This document shows, piece by piece, positions 9,168 through 17,268 of a stretch of DNA of 64,000 nucleotides; the stretch's first letter is position 1; the number at the start of each line of letters is the position of its first letter. The translations under genes and the position numbers were made by a program. The stretch is from Colwellia psychrerythraea (GTDB lineage Bacteria > Pseudomonadota > Gammaproteobacteria > Enterobacterales > Alteromonadaceae), in assembly GCF_000764185.1 (NCBI RefSeq), contig NZ_JQEC01000057.1:62001-126000 (forward strand), written 5' to 3'. The notes beneath the pieces were generated by a model. That model did not search any database. It saw only the letters and a list, made by a program, of their open reading frames with translations, and was not told where the DNA came from.

Positions 9168-10208
9168 ATGACAATTAGAGTAGGTATTAACGGTTTTGGC
9201 CGTATGGGACGATTAATATTACGCGCAGCCTGGCATTGGCCTGAAGTGGAGTTTATTCAAATTAATGACCCTGCTGGTGATGCTGCAACACTCGCGCATT
9301 TACTTAATTTTGATTCTATTCATGGCCGTTGGCAATATGAGGCGACTGCTATAGAGACTCTAATGCATATTAACGATAAGTCATTAATTGTTAGCCGTAA
9401 TGATTGCATAGCTGAAACTGACTGGTCGGATTGCGATCTTGTTATTGAAGCTTCAGGAGTTATGAGAGATAAAGAAAAACTGCAAGCTTACTTCATTCAA
9501 GGTGTTAAAAAAGTACTTGTTACAGCACCGATGAAGTTAGCACGAGATGGCTCTGATGATGACATGGTCAATATTGTTATGGGTGTTAATCAACAGCTAT
9601 ACCAAGAAAATAAACATAAAATTGTTACCGCAGCCTCTTGTACCACTAACTGTTTAGCACCCGTGGTTAAAGTTTTGCAAGAGTCTGTGGGCATAAAACA
9701 TGGCAGTATGACCACTATCCATGATATTACCAATACCCAATCAATATTAGATGCGCCACATAAAGACTTACGTCGTGCACGCGCTTGCGGGCAATCACTT
9801 ATTCCAACAACAACGGGATCAGCTAAAGCCATCACTGATATTTTTCCGGAACTAAAAGGCAAGTTAAATGGCCATGCCGTTCGTGTTCCTCTAGCCAATG
9901 CTTCATTAACTGATTGTGTTTTTGAAATGCAGCGCGAGGTCACTATTGAAGAAATAAATCAGTTAATGTCTGATGCCGCACAAGGTGAGTTAAAGGGAAT
10001 TCTGGGTTATGAAACTAAACCCTTAGTGTCAGTTGATTATAAAACTGATGCTAGATCCTGTGTTGTTGATGCGTTATCTACTATGGTGATTAACGGTAGC
10101 CAGCTGAAGATGTATTTGTGGTATGACAATGAGTGGGGTTACGCTAATCGTACGGCGGAGTTAATGAAACTTGTGGCAAATAGCTTAACTGGTCTTAACG
10201 GGCTTTAA
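9168..10208 (+). CDS. ArsJ-associated glyceraldehyde-3-phosphate dehydrogenase
   Basis: GAPDH paralogue that can use arsenate instead of phosphate to form unstable 1-arseno-3-phosphoglycerate, the cargo of ArsJ. The NAD-binding GINGFGRMGR motif is at residues 6-15, the catalytic cysteine is in ASCTTNC (about residue 157), and the C-terminal WYDNEWGYANR motif is complete, so the enzyme looks active. Length 346 is typical. The identification as the arsenic-linked form rests on sequence resemblance and on the arsJ gene starting 11 bp downstream. A housekeeping glycolytic GAPDH is the main alternative, less likely with this partner. Confidence 0.9.
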   Translation: MTIRVGINGFGRMGRLILRAAWHWPEVEFIQINDPAGDAATLAHLLNFDSIHGRWQYEATAIETLMHINDKSLIVSRNDCIAETDWSDCDLVIEASGVMRDKEKLQAYFIQGVKKVLVTAPMKLARDGSDDDMVNIVMGVNQQLYQENKHKIVTAASCTTNCLAPVVKVLQESVGIKHGSMTTIHDITNTQSILDAPHKDLRRARACGQSLIPTTTGSAKAITDIFPELKGKLNGHAVRVPLANASLTDCVFEMQREVTIEEINQLMSDAAQGELKGILGYETKPLVSVDYKTDARSCVVDALSTMVINGSQLKMYLWYDNEWGYANRTAELMKLVANSLTGLNGL

Positions 10209-10219
10209 AGAGTAATAGT

Positions 10220-11440
10220 TTGTTTTCAATTAATATTTTGTCGCAACCTGTAAAAAAATACTTAGCAATCACCGCGAACTATTGGGCATTTACCTTGACC
10301 GATGGCGCGCTGCGTATGTTGGTATTACTGTATTTTTATCAGTTGGGTTATAGCCCATTTGCCTTGGCAACCTTATTCGTTCTTTATGAAGTCTTTGGTG
10401 TAATTACCAACCTTGTTGGTGGCTGGTTCGGTGCTCGCATTGGTTTAAATAAAACTATGTGCATAGGCATAGTTATTCAAGTGTTGGCATTAATAATGTT
10501 AGCGGTGCCAAGCGAGTATTTAAGTGTTGCTTATGTGATGTCTGCTCAGGCCTTGTCAGGTATTGCTAAAGATCTTAATAAAATGAGTGCTAAATCAAGT
10601 ATAAAACTGCTCGTTGGCAATTTAAATAACAAGCAAGCACAAAGCCGGTTATTTACTTGGGTCGCCTTACTTACCGGTTCAAAAAACACCTTAAAAGGCA
10701 TTGGATTTTTTCTTGGTGGTGTACTACTGACTACTTTTGATTTTCAAGTCGCGGTATTATTAATGGCATCTGCATTAGCTATTGTTGCTATTAGTACTTA
10801 TCCGTTGCTGCGTGGTGACATAGGTAAAGCGAGTTACAAAGCCAAGTTTAGTCAATTATTTTCAAATGATGCCTCGCTAAACTATTTATCAGCAGCGCGG
10901 CTATGTCTGTTTGCCGGCCGTGATGTTTGGTTTGTCATTGCTTTGCCTGTTTATTTAGCAAGCCAATTACAATGGCAACACCAAAGCGTAGGCGCTTTAC
11001 TTGCCTGTTGGATTATTTTTTATGGCATCATCCAAGCTAATACACCAAAACTGTTGTCATTGTTCAAAAGTAAAGTAGATAAAACTTCGCAGGAACAAAC
11101 AACACTTTGGTCGTTAATACTTGCGGTACAAACATTGCTGTTATGTTTAGCTATTTACCTTTTCCCGTACAATAATACGGTACTGATTTTTGGTCTATTT
11201 ATATTTGCTACTATTTTTGCCATCAATTCATCCTTGCATAGTTATCTTATTGTAGCTATTGCTAGAGAGGATGGAGTCTCGATGGATGTAGGGTTTTATT
11301 ATATGGCTAATGCTATGGGAAGATTAATTGGTACTGTACTTTCAGGACTGATTTATCAACACATTGGTTTGTTAGCTTGTATGTCTTTTGCTTTTATATT
11401 TATTATATTAGCGAGCTATTTTGTTAGAAAAATTGCATAA
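10220..11440 (+). CDS. arsJ: Organoarsenical efflux MFS transporter ArsJ
   Basis: Major facilitator superfamily permease of 406 residues with about 11-12 hydrophobic helices. Members of the ArsJ family export 1-arseno-3-phosphoglycerate made by the neighbouring GAPDH, giving net arsenate removal without reduction. The N-terminal YWAFTLTDGALRMLVLLYFY segment is characteristic of ArsJ. The start is a TTG at 10220 with AAAGAG upstream, overlapping the end region of the GAPDH gene, so the pair is co-transcribed. Neither arsC nor arsB is adjacent. Confidence 0.9.
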   Translation: MFSINILSQPVKKYLAITANYWAFTLTDGALRMLVLLYFYQLGYSPFALATLFVLYEVFGVITNLVGGWFGARIGLNKTMCIGIVIQVLALIMLAVPSEYLSVAYVMSAQALSGIAKDLNKMSAKSSIKLLVGNLNNKQAQSRLFTWVALLTGSKNTLKGIGFFLGGVLLTTFDFQVAVLLMASALAIVAISTYPLLRGDIGKASYKAKFSQLFSNDASLNYLSAARLCLFAGRDVWFVIALPVYLASQLQWQHQSVGALLACWIIFYGIIQANTPKLLSLFKSKVDKTSQEQTTLWSLILAVQTLLLCLAIYLFPYNNTVLIFGLFIFATIFAINSSLHSYLIVAIAREDGVSMDVGFYYMANAMGRLIGTVLSGLIYQHIGLLACMSFAFIFIILASYFVRKIA

Positions 11441-11540
11441 CTATATAAAAATTACGGTTTAACTCTAAGGTCAAATCGTTTTATACTCCTTAATCGCACT
11501 TATCGGCTGACCCCGAGTTGTTTATTTAAGGAATAACAAT

Positions 11541-13451
11541 TTGTCGAGCTTTGCTAAAAAAATTTCCCAATCCATACAGGTAGTTATCAGTATTTTCTGC
11601 TTGCTTTTAGCTGTGTCCAGCACTGCGCAAGAAAAGGTCGACCTTAAAAGTTTCAATCAAGTTGCTGAGCAAGTCATTGAGTTGAAAAAGACCGATTTAG
11701 TACTTTCCCTCAAAAAATTAGCTGTTTATCAAGATCTACTTAACGCCCTTAGTGTCGAACAAAACTTAGTTTACTTTAAACTGCTTGCTGAAATACAAAT
11801 TGAACAAAATAAGTATAGTACTGCGAAAGTAACGGCAAATAGGGGACTCACTATAGCGAAAAGGTTGGCTAGTCCAAGTATACGCATTAGTGAACTCTTG
11901 TATTTAAAAGGCTATGCACTTGAGTTCTTAGGTGATACGAGCCAAGCTGAAAAAGAGTATAAGAAGGGCTTGGAAGTAGCTGAATCATTACATCATAAGG
12001 TACAAATAGCTTATGGTTTACTTAATTTAGGCGCAATTTCTTACCTTACTGACGATTATGAACGCTCTTTAGTATTACTTAATGACGCTTTTAATATCGC
12101 TGGTCAAACCCATGATGAAAAGCTAAAAGCTGAAGCTAATACAGAGCTTGGCATAGTTTATTCTCATTTATTGCAAGATGATCAGTCAATGGAATATTAT
12201 CAGCAAGCCTATTTACATTATAAAAAGGCTGGCATGTTAATCGCGGCACAAACTACTTTGGTTAATATTGCCAATATGCATATTTATAATAAAAGCTATC
12301 AGCAAGCTATCACGGTTTTTAAAACGGTTATTGCAGAGTCTAATAAAGATAGCCCCGTTGACAGTATGTATGGCGCCTATTCAGGTATGGCTTGGGCGCA
12401 TTTACAAAAAGAAGATAGTAATGCGGATGCAGCTTATGAATACCTATTGATGGCTAAGCAGTACTTAGTCTTCACTGAAAACCTTATCGTTCAATTGCAA
12501 TATTATATCGATGAAGCTTACATCCTATATAAATTAGATCGTTATGATGATGCGCTAGTCAGCATAGCTCAAGTTGAAAAAATGTTAGCTAATCATCAAG
12601 AACTATCATTAAATAAAAAAAGAAGTTACGTCAGCATTATTGATCTAAAGTCAGCTGTTTATTATAAAAAAGAACAATTTGAAAAAGCCTATCTAACTAA
12701 GTCACGGGTTATTACGTTAACAGACAAATTACATGTAAATGAAGATAACCGCTCAATTGCCAAGGTACGGTTGAGGCTTGAAGGGGAGCAGGCAGATAAA
12801 AAAAATAAACTATTGCAAAATAAACATGATCTTTATGAAAGTAATTTGCGTGAAGCCAATTTGGAAAATGAACAGCAGCGTTTATATCTAATTATCAGTG
12901 CCTTGGTTGCTTTAGCATTTGCGTGGGTACTCATTAAGTTACTGCAAAGTCAGCATAAGCTTAAAGTCGCTTCTAATGTTGATGCTCTTACGGGAGTTGC
13001 CAATAGGCGAAGTTTAATGAGAAAAGCTGAGCAGGAATTTAAATATGCGAGAAGAAAGCAAATAGATTTCAGTGTTTTGATGATAGATATCGACCATTTT
13101 AAAAAAATTAACGACAGTTTAGGTCATAATATTGGCGATAAAGTACTAGCTGAAATTGCGACAATCATCGCTGAAATAATGCGAAAAAGTGATATTTATG
13201 GGCGCTTTGGCGGTGAACAATTTATGGTTTGTTTATCTAAAACTACCATGGAATCCGCTTTAGATATAAGTGAACGAATTCGCTTATGTGTATGCCAACA
13301 TTCATGGCGCTTCGATAACCTAGAAAGAGCTTGTGTTAGTATTGGAGTCGCTAGTTTAACCACGGATAAGGATTTTCTTAATTTGATAAAAAGAGCCGAT
13401 GACCAATTATATCAAGCTAAGGCATCAGGAAGAAATAAGGTCTGTGGTTAA
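11541..13451 (+). CDS. TPR-containing membrane diguanylate cyclase (GGEQF variant)
   Basis: Predicted sensor that would make cyclic di-GMP. Signal or anchor segment at residues 11-29, a periplasmic TPR region from about 60 to 400, a coiled-coil linker, a membrane helix around 450-471, and a GGDEF domain from about 480. The signature at residues 557-561 is GGEQF: the third, metal-binding acidic residue is kept but the fourth is Q (codon at 13218-13220). An RKSD inhibitory site lies five residues before it, and DIDHFKKIND is intact. Start is TTG with AAGGA upstream. The stop overlaps the ATG of the next cyclase by one base. Activity is plausible but uncertain. Confidence 0.88.
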   Translation: MSSFAKKISQSIQVVISIFCLLLAVSSTAQEKVDLKSFNQVAEQVIELKKTDLVLSLKKLAVYQDLLNALSVEQNLVYFKLLAEIQIEQNKYSTAKVTANRGLTIAKRLASPSIRISELLYLKGYALEFLGDTSQAEKEYKKGLEVAESLHHKVQIAYGLLNLGAISYLTDDYERSLVLLNDAFNIAGQTHDEKLKAEANTELGIVYSHLLQDDQSMEYYQQAYLHYKKAGMLIAAQTTLVNIANMHIYNKSYQQAITVFKTVIAESNKDSPVDSMYGAYSGMAWAHLQKEDSNADAAYEYLLMAKQYLVFTENLIVQLQYYIDEAYILYKLDRYDDALVSIAQVEKMLANHQELSLNKKRSYVSIIDLKSAVYYKKEQFEKAYLTKSRVITLTDKLHVNEDNRSIAKVRLRLEGEQADKKNKLLQNKHDLYESNLREANLENEQQRLYLIISALVALAFAWVLIKLLQSQHKLKVASNVDALTGVANRRSLMRKAEQEFKYARRKQIDFSVLMIDIDHFKKINDSLGHNIGDKVLAEIATIIAEIMRKSDIYGRFGGEQFMVCLSKTTMESALDISERIRLCVCQHSWRFDNLERACVSIGVASLTTDKDFLNLIKRADDQLYQAKASGRNKVCG

Positions 13452-14758
13452 TGAAGATATTTTACCAAAGCATGTTTTTTATTTTGCTAATACTGGTACC
13501 TTTTGTTCAGGCACAAGAGGCCCCTAGCACTCAGGAGGTTGAACAAGGTAGAAATAGTGAAAGTTCGCTATTGCATATTCCAGTAATTAGCCTCTTACCG
13601 ATAAACTCTAATTTACTTACTTTATTGACATTGCTTCATAACAAAAGTATCAATAATCAAGAAGTTGATAGAATATTTGCGCAGCTTACATTGTCAAAAT
13701 CCAGCTTTAATGCGGCCGAGCAATACTTACTGTTAGTTGCTCAAGCGTTATTAAGACAAAATGTTATGGATGAAACCAGTATCGATGGAAATAAAGATAA
13801 AGTTCAAAGTACTGCTATTACTTCCCTTTTAGCGCAGGCGGATGAGTTATCTGAACATATCTCTGAGCAGCAGTTAAGTCAGCCTAATTTTTTACAGTTA
13901 CCCTTAATGTTATCTGAGTATTATGCACAACAAGGGGAGTTTGATTTAGCTTACTTACAAAAAAAATCATATTTAAAAAAATACTACATTTATCGTAAAA
14001 GCAAACGTTTAGCTATGATCGCTTCTTTAGAGCAATCATTTGAAATCAAAGATAAAAAAGCCAGTAATAGCTTATTAGCAAGTCAAAATGAATTAAACGT
14101 TCGCAGAGTTGAACAAGTACAAGACCAAAAAGCCAGTCACAAGTACAATTTCACCATAATTATCAGCACCGCTATTGTCTTTGTATTACTTTTTTTCAGG
14201 CAACTGATAATACGCAATAAACTTATCCACTTAACTCGAACAGACGCCTTAACGGGTTTAGCAAATCGTAGTGCCTTATTTGAGCATGGCGAATTAACGC
14301 TGGCTAGTTTCGTAGATAAGCCAGAAGAGTTATCTGTGTTAATGTTGGACTTAGACCATTTCAAAAGAATCAATGATAACTTTGGCCATCAAGTGGGTGA
14401 TAAAATACTGAAAGTTGTTTCACAGTTAGTAAATGAAACCATGCGCTCTAGGGATGTATTTTACCGCCTTGGTGGAGAAGAGTTTGTCGCTATATTACCA
14501 TTTTCTGACAGTAATAAAGCTAAAGCAATTGCGGTGCGTATCAATGAAAAAATAGCGCAACATGATTTTTCATTTTTTCTGCTCAAAGGTCAGGTGACCG
14601 TGAGCATCGGTGTCGCTACTATGGGACATAAACACAAATCCTTTGATGAAGTATTACACAACGCCGATTTAGCCATGTACCAAGCCAAAGAACGAGGTCG
14701 AAATAACGTCGTTTGTTACCAAAGTATTGCTAAGGCTCAAGAAAGGCGAGGTAATTAA
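13451..14758 (+). CDS. Membrane diguanylate cyclase (GGEEF)
   Basis: A 435-residue protein with a signal peptide (about 1-21), a periplasmic helical region weakly like the preceding gene's sensor, one membrane helix near 234-250 (FTIIISTAIVFVLLFF), and a C-terminal GGDEF domain. The active site GGEEF starts at residue 341, DLDHFKRIND is present, and an RSRD inhibitory site lies five residues before GGEEF, so product inhibition is expected. The start codon shares one base with the previous stop (TAATG), implying translational coupling. The two cyclases appear to be a diverged tandem pair. Confidence 0.9.
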   Translation: MKIFYQSMFFILLILVPFVQAQEAPSTQEVEQGRNSESSLLHIPVISLLPINSNLLTLLTLLHNKSINNQEVDRIFAQLTLSKSSFNAAEQYLLLVAQALLRQNVMDETSIDGNKDKVQSTAITSLLAQADELSEHISEQQLSQPNFLQLPLMLSEYYAQQGEFDLAYLQKKSYLKKYYIYRKSKRLAMIASLEQSFEIKDKKASNSLLASQNELNVRRVEQVQDQKASHKYNFTIIISTAIVFVLLFFRQLIIRNKLIHLTRTDALTGLANRSALFEHGELTLASFVDKPEELSVLMLDLDHFKRINDNFGHQVGDKILKVVSQLVNETMRSRDVFYRLGGEEFVAILPFSDSNKAKAIAVRINEKIAQHDFSFFLLKGQVTVSIGVATMGHKHKSFDEVLHNADLAMYQAKERGRNNVVCYQSIAKAQERRGN

Positions 14759-14859
14759 CTGTTTTGTGACCTTAGCTATTTTTTCTAAGCTGATAATCAG
14801 ATAAGCTATAACTTTAACAATAAAAATAACTAGATTTGTACGATCAGGAAAATAATTTC

Positions 14860-17169
14860 ATGTCAGATATGCTCAAATATAGTCTCGATGGAATAGAGCA
14901 AGTTCCATTAAGGCGGTTTACTGAAGAAGCTTATTTAAACTATTCCATGTACGTTATTATGGATCGAGCTCTACCGCATATTGGTGATGGCTTAAAACCA
15001 GTACAAAGACGCATAGTTTATGCAATGTCAGAGCTTGGTTTATCTGCGGCAGCAAAATATAAAAAATCTGCACGTACTGTTGGTGATGTATTAGGTAAAT
15101 TCCACCCTCATGGTGATAGCGCCTGTTATGAAGCCATGGTGTTGATGGCACAACCTTTCTCTTATCGTTATCCTTTAGTTGATGGTCAAGGTAACTGGGG
15201 TGCACCAGATGATCCTAAATCTTTCGCCGCCATGCGTTATACCGAGTCGCGCTTATCAAAATTTAGTGAAGTATTACTGGCTGAATTAGGCCAAGGTACT
15301 GTTGATTGGCAGCCGAATTTTGATGGTACCATGAAAGAGCCAATGACGCTGCCAGCACGTTTACCGCATATTTTACTTAATGGTATTACGGGTATTGCTG
15401 TCGGCATGGCAACAGATATTCCGCCGCATAATGTCCGTGAAGTTGCTGATGCCTGTGTGCACTTAATTGAAAACCCTAAAGCAGAAGTCAGTGATCTACT
15501 TGAGTTTGTTAAGGGCCCTGATTACCCAACAGATGCTGAGATCATCACGGCTAAGGCTGATATTGAGAAAATCTATCAAACCGGTCGCGGTAGTATTCGA
15601 ATGCGCGCCATTTATGAAGTTGAGCATGGCGATATAGTTATCACTGCACTGCCTCATCAAGCCTCTGGCGGTAAAATATTAGAGCAAATCGCGGGTCAGA
15701 TGACCGCGAAAAAGCTACCTATGGTAGTTGACCTTCGTGATGAATCAGATCATGAAAACCCAGTACGCTTGGTGATTATGCCCCGTTCAAATCGTGTTGA
15801 TATTGAACAGTTAATGCAGCATTTATTTGCCAGTACTGATTTAGAAAAAAGCTATCGTGTTAATATCAATATGATAGGTTTAGATAATCGTCCAGCGGTT
15901 AAAAACTTACTCGTTATTTTAACAGAATGGCTTGCATATCGCCGTGAAACCGTGCGTCGACGCTTGCAATATCGCTTAGATAAAGTCTTGGCACGTTTAC
16001 ATATTCTTGATGGTTTATTGATTGCTTATTTAAATATTGATGAAGTGATAGAGATCATTCGTGGCTTTGATGATCCTAAAGCGGAGTTAATGTCGCGCTT
16101 TTCTTTATCAGAAACACAAGCACACTCCATTTTAGAAATAAAACTACGTCAACTTGCCAAGCTTGAAGAAATAAAAATTCGCGCTGAGCAAGATGAGTTA
16201 CGCATTGAACAAGAGTACTTAGAAAAAATTCTAAACTCTAAAACGCGTATGAGCACGCTAATGAAAAAAGAAATCCTAGCTGCCGCCAAAGAATATGGCG
16301 ATGATCGCCGTTCTCAACTCGTTGAGCGTAGTGAGTCAAAAGCCTTGACAGAAAAAGATTTAGTACCCAGTGAAGCGGTAACCGTTGTTGTTTCTGATAA
16401 GGGGTGGGCCCGTTGTGCTAAAGGTCATGATATCGACCCAACAAGCTTAAGTTATAAAGCCGGTGATGGTTATTTATGTGCCTCAAAAGGGCGTAGTAAT
16501 AGACCGGTAGTTTTTATTGGCTCTGATGGTAGGGCATATACCACAGATGCCCATACCTTACCAACAGCTAGGTCTCAAGGTGAGCCGCTAACAGGGCGTT
16601 TTAATCTGGCGACAGGAAAAACCTTTGTGCACAGTTTAATGTCAGAAGATGATACTAAGTATTTGTTAGTCAGTGATGCGGGTTATGGTTTTGTCAGTAG
16701 CTTTAATGATATGGTCAGTAGAAATAAAAATGGTAAGGCACTTATTAGCCTACCCGAAGCCGCTAAAGTGATGACGCCGCAAGCTATTAATAACCTTGAT
16801 AACGACTACTGCTTAAGTATTACTAGTGAAGGTCGAATGTTAGTTTTCCCGGTTAAAAACTTACCGGTACTCAGTAAGGGTAAGGGAAATAAAATTATTA
16901 ATATCCCGTCAGCCCGAGCAAAATTAAGGGAAGAGTACGTTAGTATTATTTGTATTATTCCGAATGGCTCTGCCATTACTTTACATGCAGGTAAGCGTAA
17001 ACTTACTTTGAAAGCCGCTGATATTGAGCACTATAAAGGAGAGCGTGGTCGCCGTGGTAATAAACTACCTCGTGGTTTACAACGGGTTTCACAAGTAGAA
17101 ATCGAATCAGTTGCAGTAAGTGATGTTAGTGAAGATAGTGTTGCTGATGCACCAAAAGTGAGTGAATAA
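14860..17169 (+). CDS. parC: DNA topoisomerase IV subunit A
   Basis: Breakage-reunion subunit of topoisomerase IV. 769 residues from the ATG at 14860, chosen because AGGAA lies 9 bp upstream; an upstream in-frame TTG at 14836 is less likely. The N-terminal RRFTEEAYLNYSMYVIMDRALP segment and the catalytic tyrosine in AMRYTESRLS are clear, and HPHGDSA lies in the region equivalent to the quinolone-resistance segment. The C-terminal beta-pinwheel is present to the end. A hairpin terminator follows. Confidence 0.97.
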   Translation: MSDMLKYSLDGIEQVPLRRFTEEAYLNYSMYVIMDRALPHIGDGLKPVQRRIVYAMSELGLSAAAKYKKSARTVGDVLGKFHPHGDSACYEAMVLMAQPFSYRYPLVDGQGNWGAPDDPKSFAAMRYTESRLSKFSEVLLAELGQGTVDWQPNFDGTMKEPMTLPARLPHILLNGITGIAVGMATDIPPHNVREVADACVHLIENPKAEVSDLLEFVKGPDYPTDAEIITAKADIEKIYQTGRGSIRMRAIYEVEHGDIVITALPHQASGGKILEQIAGQMTAKKLPMVVDLRDESDHENPVRLVIMPRSNRVDIEQLMQHLFASTDLEKSYRVNINMIGLDNRPAVKNLLVILTEWLAYRRETVRRRLQYRLDKVLARLHILDGLLIAYLNIDEVIEIIRGFDDPKAELMSRFSLSETQAHSILEIKLRQLAKLEEIKIRAEQDELRIEQEYLEKILNSKTRMSTLMKKEILAAAKEYGDDRRSQLVERSESKALTEKDLVPSEAVTVVVSDKGWARCAKGHDIDPTSLSYKAGDGYLCASKGRSNRPVVFIGSDGRAYTTDAHTLPTARSQGEPLTGRFNLATGKTFVHSLMSEDDTKYLLVSDAGYGFVSSFNDMVSRNKNGKALISLPEAAKVMTPQAINNLDNDYCLSITSEGRMLVFPVKNLPVLSKGKGNKIINIPSARAKLREEYVSIICIIPNGSAITLHAGKRKLTLKAADIEHYKGERGRRGNKLPRGLQRVSQVEIESVAVSDVSEDSVADAPKVSE

Positions 17170-17218
17170 AGTAATAACTTACTAATACTAACTTGTCCTT
17201 TAGCTACAGAAATAACAT

Positions 17219-17259
17219 AAAAAAGCCAACAAATGATGCACATTCGTTGGCTTTTTTTA
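17219..17259. terminator. Bidirectional terminator between parC and the CadC-like regulator
   Basis: GCCAACAAATG and CATTCGTTGGC arms with one mismatch, flanked by A-run and T-run. It serves the convergent genes on both sides. Confidence 0.85.
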
Positions 17260-17268
17260 TGTTTGTTT

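Noticed and set aside
9590..9943. 117-codon open frame on the minus strand inside the GAPDH gene
   Set aside because: It is a shadow of a well-conserved gene with all catalytic motifs on the plus strand, and its product has no recognisable features.
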